Below are positions 6,889-9,644 of a stretch of DNA of 9,644 nucleotides, piece after piece. Source of the stretch: UBA1672 sp964352375 (lineage in GTDB: Bacteria; Pseudomonadota; Alphaproteobacteria; Micavibrionales; Micavibrionaceae); contig CAYGSA010000070.1 of assembly GCA_964352375.1 (NCBI GenBank), positions 1 to 9,644 on the forward strand, read 5' to 3'. How positions within the stretch are numbered: the stretch's first letter is position 1; the number at the start of each line of letters is the position of its first letter. The notes below the pieces were generated by a model. The model was not told the origin of the DNA. It did not search any database and saw only the letters and a program-made list of their open reading frames with translations. Both the position numbers and the translations under genes were made by a program.

Positions 6889-8631
6889 TTAAGGCTTAGC
6901 CCCTTGCAAAGCAGGCTGCGAGCCACCCTCTGCGGCCTGCTCCTCCCAAAGCTCGTTAATCCGATCTATAACCTCAGGAGGCAGAAAATTTAAAATCGGT
7001 GCGCGCTGTTGTTCTGAATAAGCACCAAGTTGTGAGGCATATGTCTGAGCAACCTGCTCCATAGCAGCATCCCTTTGCTTCTCAATATCCTCTGGATTAG
7101 CCGCCTCCGCAGCAGCAGCCATAGCCTCTGCTTGCCGCTTAGCCGCTTGATTAAACCGCTGATCAATCCTGCCCTGAGCATTCTCCATAGCACGCTCAAA
7201 ATCACCTTCAACCATCCCTGGAATTTCTGCACGAATTTCCGTATTCACTTTCGCAATAATGGAATCAATATCAGGCTCAAACGCCCCTGATGCTATCCCT
7301 TGACCAACTGTATTTTGCAAAGAAGCAACTTGACGATCAAAACCATCACTTACCAAAAATTCGGCAATTTGAGTTTCATCTACGCCCATAAATCTTAATT
7401 CTTTTTCTATACGCGCGCCCAGATTTTCTGGACTAATAATCGAAGACAACTGCTCATTCAATCCCGCAACAATTTCATCATATTGGTCAAGAACTTGAGC
7501 ATTCCGCGCCCCAGCAGACTCCCCATATTGTCTGATAACCTCATCAGTATAACCCTTTATTTCCAAATCATCCCGCAAGACTTCTCTAACATCAGGAACC
7601 GCTGGCAACGCGGGAGCTTCAGGAAGAAGGCTTGGCACTGAACTTGGTTGCACGCGCTCATCAACAACAGCAGTCTGTTCATCAACAACAGGACGACCCT
7701 GAGCAACAAGCTCCGCCAACGCCGCCTCTTGCCGGGCTTGAATACCTTCGATAGCCCCCGCCAGAGCCCCCGGAGCAATTCCAGGATGAACCTTTTCTTC
7801 CTCTGGAGGCAATTGAGACAAAAGCTCATCAACACTCTGCGCAGAAAGATCAAACGAAGGCCCTTGTAATCCCTGCTCATACTTCACACCAAAACCCTCA
7901 GCACTCGCAGCGTGCGAATAGACCAAACTAGGCTCCGCAAGCTGCATCCGAACGCGCTCCAACTGCCTAGTTGCAGCGCCCTCTGCCCCAGATAAAATCG
8001 ACTCGGCATGTGCTTTATTCGCACTATCGACGCTACGAATAAGAGCGCGATTATTCTCCAAAGTAACATCCGCAGGCAGTCGATAATCTAGGTCCGCATC
8101 AGAAACACCATCTGCCGCCAGACCTTTTGCCAAAACAACACGATTAAACGGACGCATACCCTGTTGGCCACCTTCCACCCAATCCGCATTGCCTTGAAAC
8201 ATCGTTGCCCGAGCCGCATCAGCCGCAGCAAGAGTTTTATCATCTGCAACGCCTTCTGCTATGTCATCCGTGAATGTAAAAAGAACCTCACCAGTGCGTG
8301 TGTTATAAATAACCTCTTCAAAATCATCTGCAGGCCATTTTTGCCCCGTACGATCATCAGCCCAAACTTTATCAGCAAGTGTTGCAACCACGTTCGACTG
8401 ATCCGCACCAGGGCGATCATCGTATATGCGCCCAAGCTGCGTTTCATTCAAAACAGTAACTTCAGTGAATTGACCATCCGCCCCACGCGTCAACCACGCT
8501 GAAAGATACTCATCAGCAACACGAATTATAGCAGGATTGCCCATATCATCCCGAAGCGGATGATAGGGATAATCTTCTGGCCAATTCGGTGTAATGTCTT
8601 GATTTGCAACTAAACTCTGCAGATCCGCCAT
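6889..8631 (-). CDS. Uncharacterised 580-residue acidic protein
   Basis: I do not recognise this protein. It has no signal peptide, no membrane segment and no cysteine. Residues 1-185 look like a mixed alpha/beta region, with tryptophan- and tyrosine-containing strands (VADEYLSAWLTRG, 38-50; DFEEVIYNTRTGEVLFTF, 103-120). Residues 190-310 look helical. A proline- and valine-rich linker (313-348), with the near-repeat VVDEQTA/VVDERVQ, leads into a long helical C-terminal half (350-565) rich in alanine, glutamate and glutamine, with a coiled-coil-like stretch at 478-535 and PEDIEKQRDAAMEQVAQ at 513-529. Such a build suits a cytosolic scaffold or binding protein, but no function is shown. The ATG at 8631 has a weak GGGATAGAG site. 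It lies 79 bases after the Mth938-like gene on the same strand and is convergent with sodB. The reading frame and composition are clearly coding. Confidence 0.85.
   Translation of the reverse strand: MADLQSLVANQDITPNWPEDYPYHPLRDDMGNPAIIRVADEYLSAWLTRGADGQFTEVTVLNETQLGRIYDDRPGADQSNVVATLADKVWADDRTGQKWPADDFEEVIYNTRTGEVLFTFTDDIAEGVADDKTLAAADAARATMFQGNADWVEGGQQGMRPFNRVVLAKGLAADGVSDADLDYRLPADVTLENNRALIRSVDSANKAHAESILSGAEGAATRQLERVRMQLAEPSLVYSHAASAEGFGVKYEQGLQGPSFDLSAQSVDELLSQLPPEEEKVHPGIAPGALAGAIEGIQARQEAALAELVAQGRPVVDEQTAVVDERVQPSSVPSLLPEAPALPAVPDVREVLRDDLEIKGYTDEVIRQYGESAGARNAQVLDQYDEIVAGLNEQLSSIISPENLGARIEKELRFMGVDETQIAEFLVSDGFDRQVASLQNTVGQGIASGAFEPDIDSIIAKVNTEIRAEIPGMVEGDFERAMENAQGRIDQRFNQAAKRQAEAMAAAAEAANPEDIEKQRDAAMEQVAQTYASQLGAYSEQQRAPILNFLPPEVIDRINELWEEQAAEGGSQPALQGAKP
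6910..6941 (+). repeat. Stem-loop just past the sodB stop
   Basis: AGCAGGCTGCG (6910-6920) can pair with TGCGGCCTGCT (6931-6941), an 11-bp stem with two G-U pairs and a 10-base loop, beginning 22 bases after the sodB stop. It lies inside the 3' end of the convergent 580-residue gene. The G-U pairs favour folding in the sodB-strand RNA over the opposite strand. No T-run follows, so it is not a classical terminator; it may stabilise or define the sodB mRNA end. Confidence 0.35.
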
Positions 8632-8648
8632 ATCTCTATCCCAAATAT

Positions 8649-8654
8649 ATTATA
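8649..8654 (-). promoter_or_regulatory. Candidate -10 for the 580-residue gene
   Basis: A perfect TATAAT reads leftward (8654-8649) in a very AT-rich stretch. The expected transcription start is only about 10 bases before the ATG at 8631, implying a very short leader. No convincing -35 is present at 17 bases. The palindrome CGTTAACG (8657-8664) lies immediately upstream and could be an operator or chance. The gene may instead be read through from secF and the Mth938-like gene. Confidence 0.3.
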
Positions 8655-8710
8655 TTCGTTAACGCCATAATAACCATAAACGGGAGTAAATGCAAATAAT
8701 TCAGAACAAG

Positions 8711-9094
8711 CTAACGATGTAAAAACAACGCACACGCCACGCGCCGCCCTTCTGCCATCAAAACATTATACGTTCTGCACGCCGCGCCCGTATCCATGCA
8801 ATCGACGCAAAGCCCTGCATCCTTGAGCTCAGCCCGCAAAAAAGGAGGTATAAAAGCCATCATTTTCCCCGTCCCCAACAGCACCACATCAAGATCATCC
8901 TTATGCACAATAAAAGGCGAAAAATCCCCTATGCTCAGTTCAGAAAAAACGTCAGATTGAATATCCCAAGGAACCGTCTCGTCTGGACGAACAAAAACAG
9001 GCGTTTTATAGATCTCACTGCTAATCTTAAAAAAACCACCCGCATATGCCTGAATAACTTGCTGATTACGTGAGATAAGGGGTGTCACATCCAT
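8711..9094 (-). CDS. Mth938-like (DUF498/NDUFAF3-family) protein
   Basis: This is a complete 127-residue single-domain protein. The family signatures are clear: a central VLLGTGK (71-77), a helix PPFLRAELKDAG (83-94), and the hallmark MDTGAACRTYNVLMAEGRR (100-118) closing the Mth938 fold. Human NDUFAF3, a complex I assembly factor, belongs to this family; the bacterial members are of unknown biochemistry. There is no signal peptide. The ATG lies 3 bases downstream of the secF stop, with GGAAG inside the secF end as a likely ribosome-binding site, so the two are surely co-transcribed. An NDUFAF6-like protein is encoded about 2.5 kb further down on the same strand, which supports a joint role in respiratory-complex assembly, though this is inference. 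Confidence 0.9.
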   Translation of the reverse strand: MDVTPLISRNQQVIQAYAGGFFKISSEIYKTPVFVRPDETVPWDIQSDVFSELSIGDFSPFIVHKDDLDVVLLGTGKMMAFIPPFLRAELKDAGLCVDCMDTGAACRTYNVLMAEGRRVACALFLHR

Positions 9095-9097
9095 GAC

Positions 9098-9644
9098 TTA
9101 GACCACTTCCGGATCGCCAGATTGTGGTTCGCTTGGCGGCGCCCCCCGCTTGACATTCATCAAGAGCAACACAGGCGACGCAACAAAGATCGAAGAATAT
9201 GTCCCGATTGCAATCCCGAAAATCAACGCATAAACAAAGCCTCGAATAACCTCACCCCCAAATATATAGAGCGCCAGCAAAGCCAAAAACGTCGTCATAG
9301 ACGTCATCAAAGTCCGTGATAAGGTCTGATTAACCGAGAAATTAAACACCTCAGGCAAAGGCTTTTTCTTAAACTTGCGCAAATTCTCACGTATACGATC
9401 GAACACAACCACGGTATCATTAATGGAATACCCCGCAATCATCAAAATCGCAGCAACCGTAGAAAGATTAAACTCCATCTGCGTCAACGCAAACAAACCA
9501 ATCGTCGCAATAGAATCATGCAAAAGCGCAACAACCGCCGCAACCCCAAATTGCCATTCAAACCGAAACCAGACATAAGTCAAAATCCCGAGCAAAGAAA
9601 AAATCACGGCATAAAGACCTTGAGTTTTAAGCTCTTCACCAACC
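9098..9644 (-). CDS. secF: Protein translocase subunit SecF, C-terminal part
   Basis: The C-terminal roughly 182 residues of SecF are present; the N-terminal part lies beyond the right edge, so the gene is cut by the window and not truncated in the genome as far as can be seen. SecD and SecF use the proton gradient to pull translocating proteins through SecYEG. Visible are the signatures WFRFEWQFG, LTQMEFNLSTVAAIL and GYSINDTVVVFDRIRENLR, which is the conserved membrane motif, followed by further membrane helices ending in VASPVLLLMN and a short hydrophilic tail. The frame stays open upstream of the in-frame GTG at 9607, reading VGEELKTQGLYA just before it as expected for SecF, so that GTG is an internal valine codon and not the start. 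Co-transcribed with the Mth938-like gene. Confidence 0.96.
   Translation of the reverse strand, partial: VGEELKTQGLYAVIFSLLGILTYVWFRFEWQFGVAAVVALLHDSIATIGLFALTQMEFNLSTVAAILMIAGYSINDTVVVFDRIRENLRKFKKKPLPEVFNFSVNQTLSRTLMTSMTTFLALLALYIFGGEVIRGFVYALIFGIAIGTYSSIFVASPVLLLMNVKRGAPPSEPQSGDPEVV

Noticed and set aside
7557..7880. Minus-strand 107-codon frame inside the 580-residue gene
   Set aside because: It is an arginine- and leucine-rich shadow in a different frame of the same strand, without start signals.
8164..8502. Plus-strand 112-codon frame opposite the 580-residue gene
   Set aside because: It is an antisense shadow with no ribosome-binding site and an unlikely composition.
9605..9607. GTG as the start of secF
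   Set aside because: The frame stays open to the window edge, and the upstream residues match the SecF sequence expected before this membrane helix, so the codon is an internal valine.
1..9644. Search for mobile elements, CRISPR arrays, tRNA or rRNA genes
   Set aside because: No transposase, integrase, terminal repeats, regularly spaced repeats or recognisable RNA-gene sequence was seen.

Overview
The window looks like chromosomal, housekeeping DNA from an alphaproteobacterium of moderate GC content. The evidence is gene content and order: carB followed directly by greA, and the 3' end of secF followed by an Mth938/DUF498-family gene, with a squalene/phytoene-synthase-family gene of the NDUFAF6 type nearby. 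I recall both arrangements as common in alphaproteobacteria, but I cannot search to confirm. There are no rRNA or tRNA genes, transposases, phage genes or CRISPR arrays. Coding density is very high and no gene-free stretch exceeds about 200 bases.

Left part (1-5121). A small SbtB-like PII-family protein (1-309, minus) is divergent from carB (511-3798, plus), the large subunit of carbamoyl-phosphate synthetase. Their 201-base spacer has a perfect 11-base inverted repeat bracketing opposed -10-like sequences. carB is followed by a promoter-like sequence overlapping its stop codon, then a compact set of nested hairpins ending in a T-rich run, and then greA (3922-4395), the transcript-cleavage factor. 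This leader resembles a terminator/attenuator in front of greA. A membrane-anchored SIMPL-domain protein (4396-5121) begins on the base after the greA stop.

Middle part (5118-6887). An uncharacterised 80-residue acidic protein (minus) shares a TTAA with the convergent SIMPL gene, and this TTAA supplies both stop codons. Next is a 267-residue squalene/phytoene-synthase-fold protein (minus) that lacks the catalytic aspartate motifs and resembles the mitochondrial complex I assembly factor NDUFAF6. Divergent from it is sodB (6282-6887), an iron-type superoxide dismutase.

Right part (6889-9644, all minus). A 580-residue cytosolic-looking protein with no family I recognise lies downstream of an Mth938/NDUFAF3-like gene (8711-9094). 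That gene lies 3 bases downstream of secF (9098 to beyond the window edge), part of the Sec protein-export motor. Two relatives of mitochondrial complex I assembly factors therefore lie within about 3.7 kb of each other, apparently as a conserved sec-linked cluster split here by the 580-residue gene and sodB.

The points most worth a second look are the greA leader, the 580-residue orphan protein, the NDUFAF6/NDUFAF3-like pair, and the inverted repeat between the SbtB-like gene and carB. I see no exotic defence or mobile system here.
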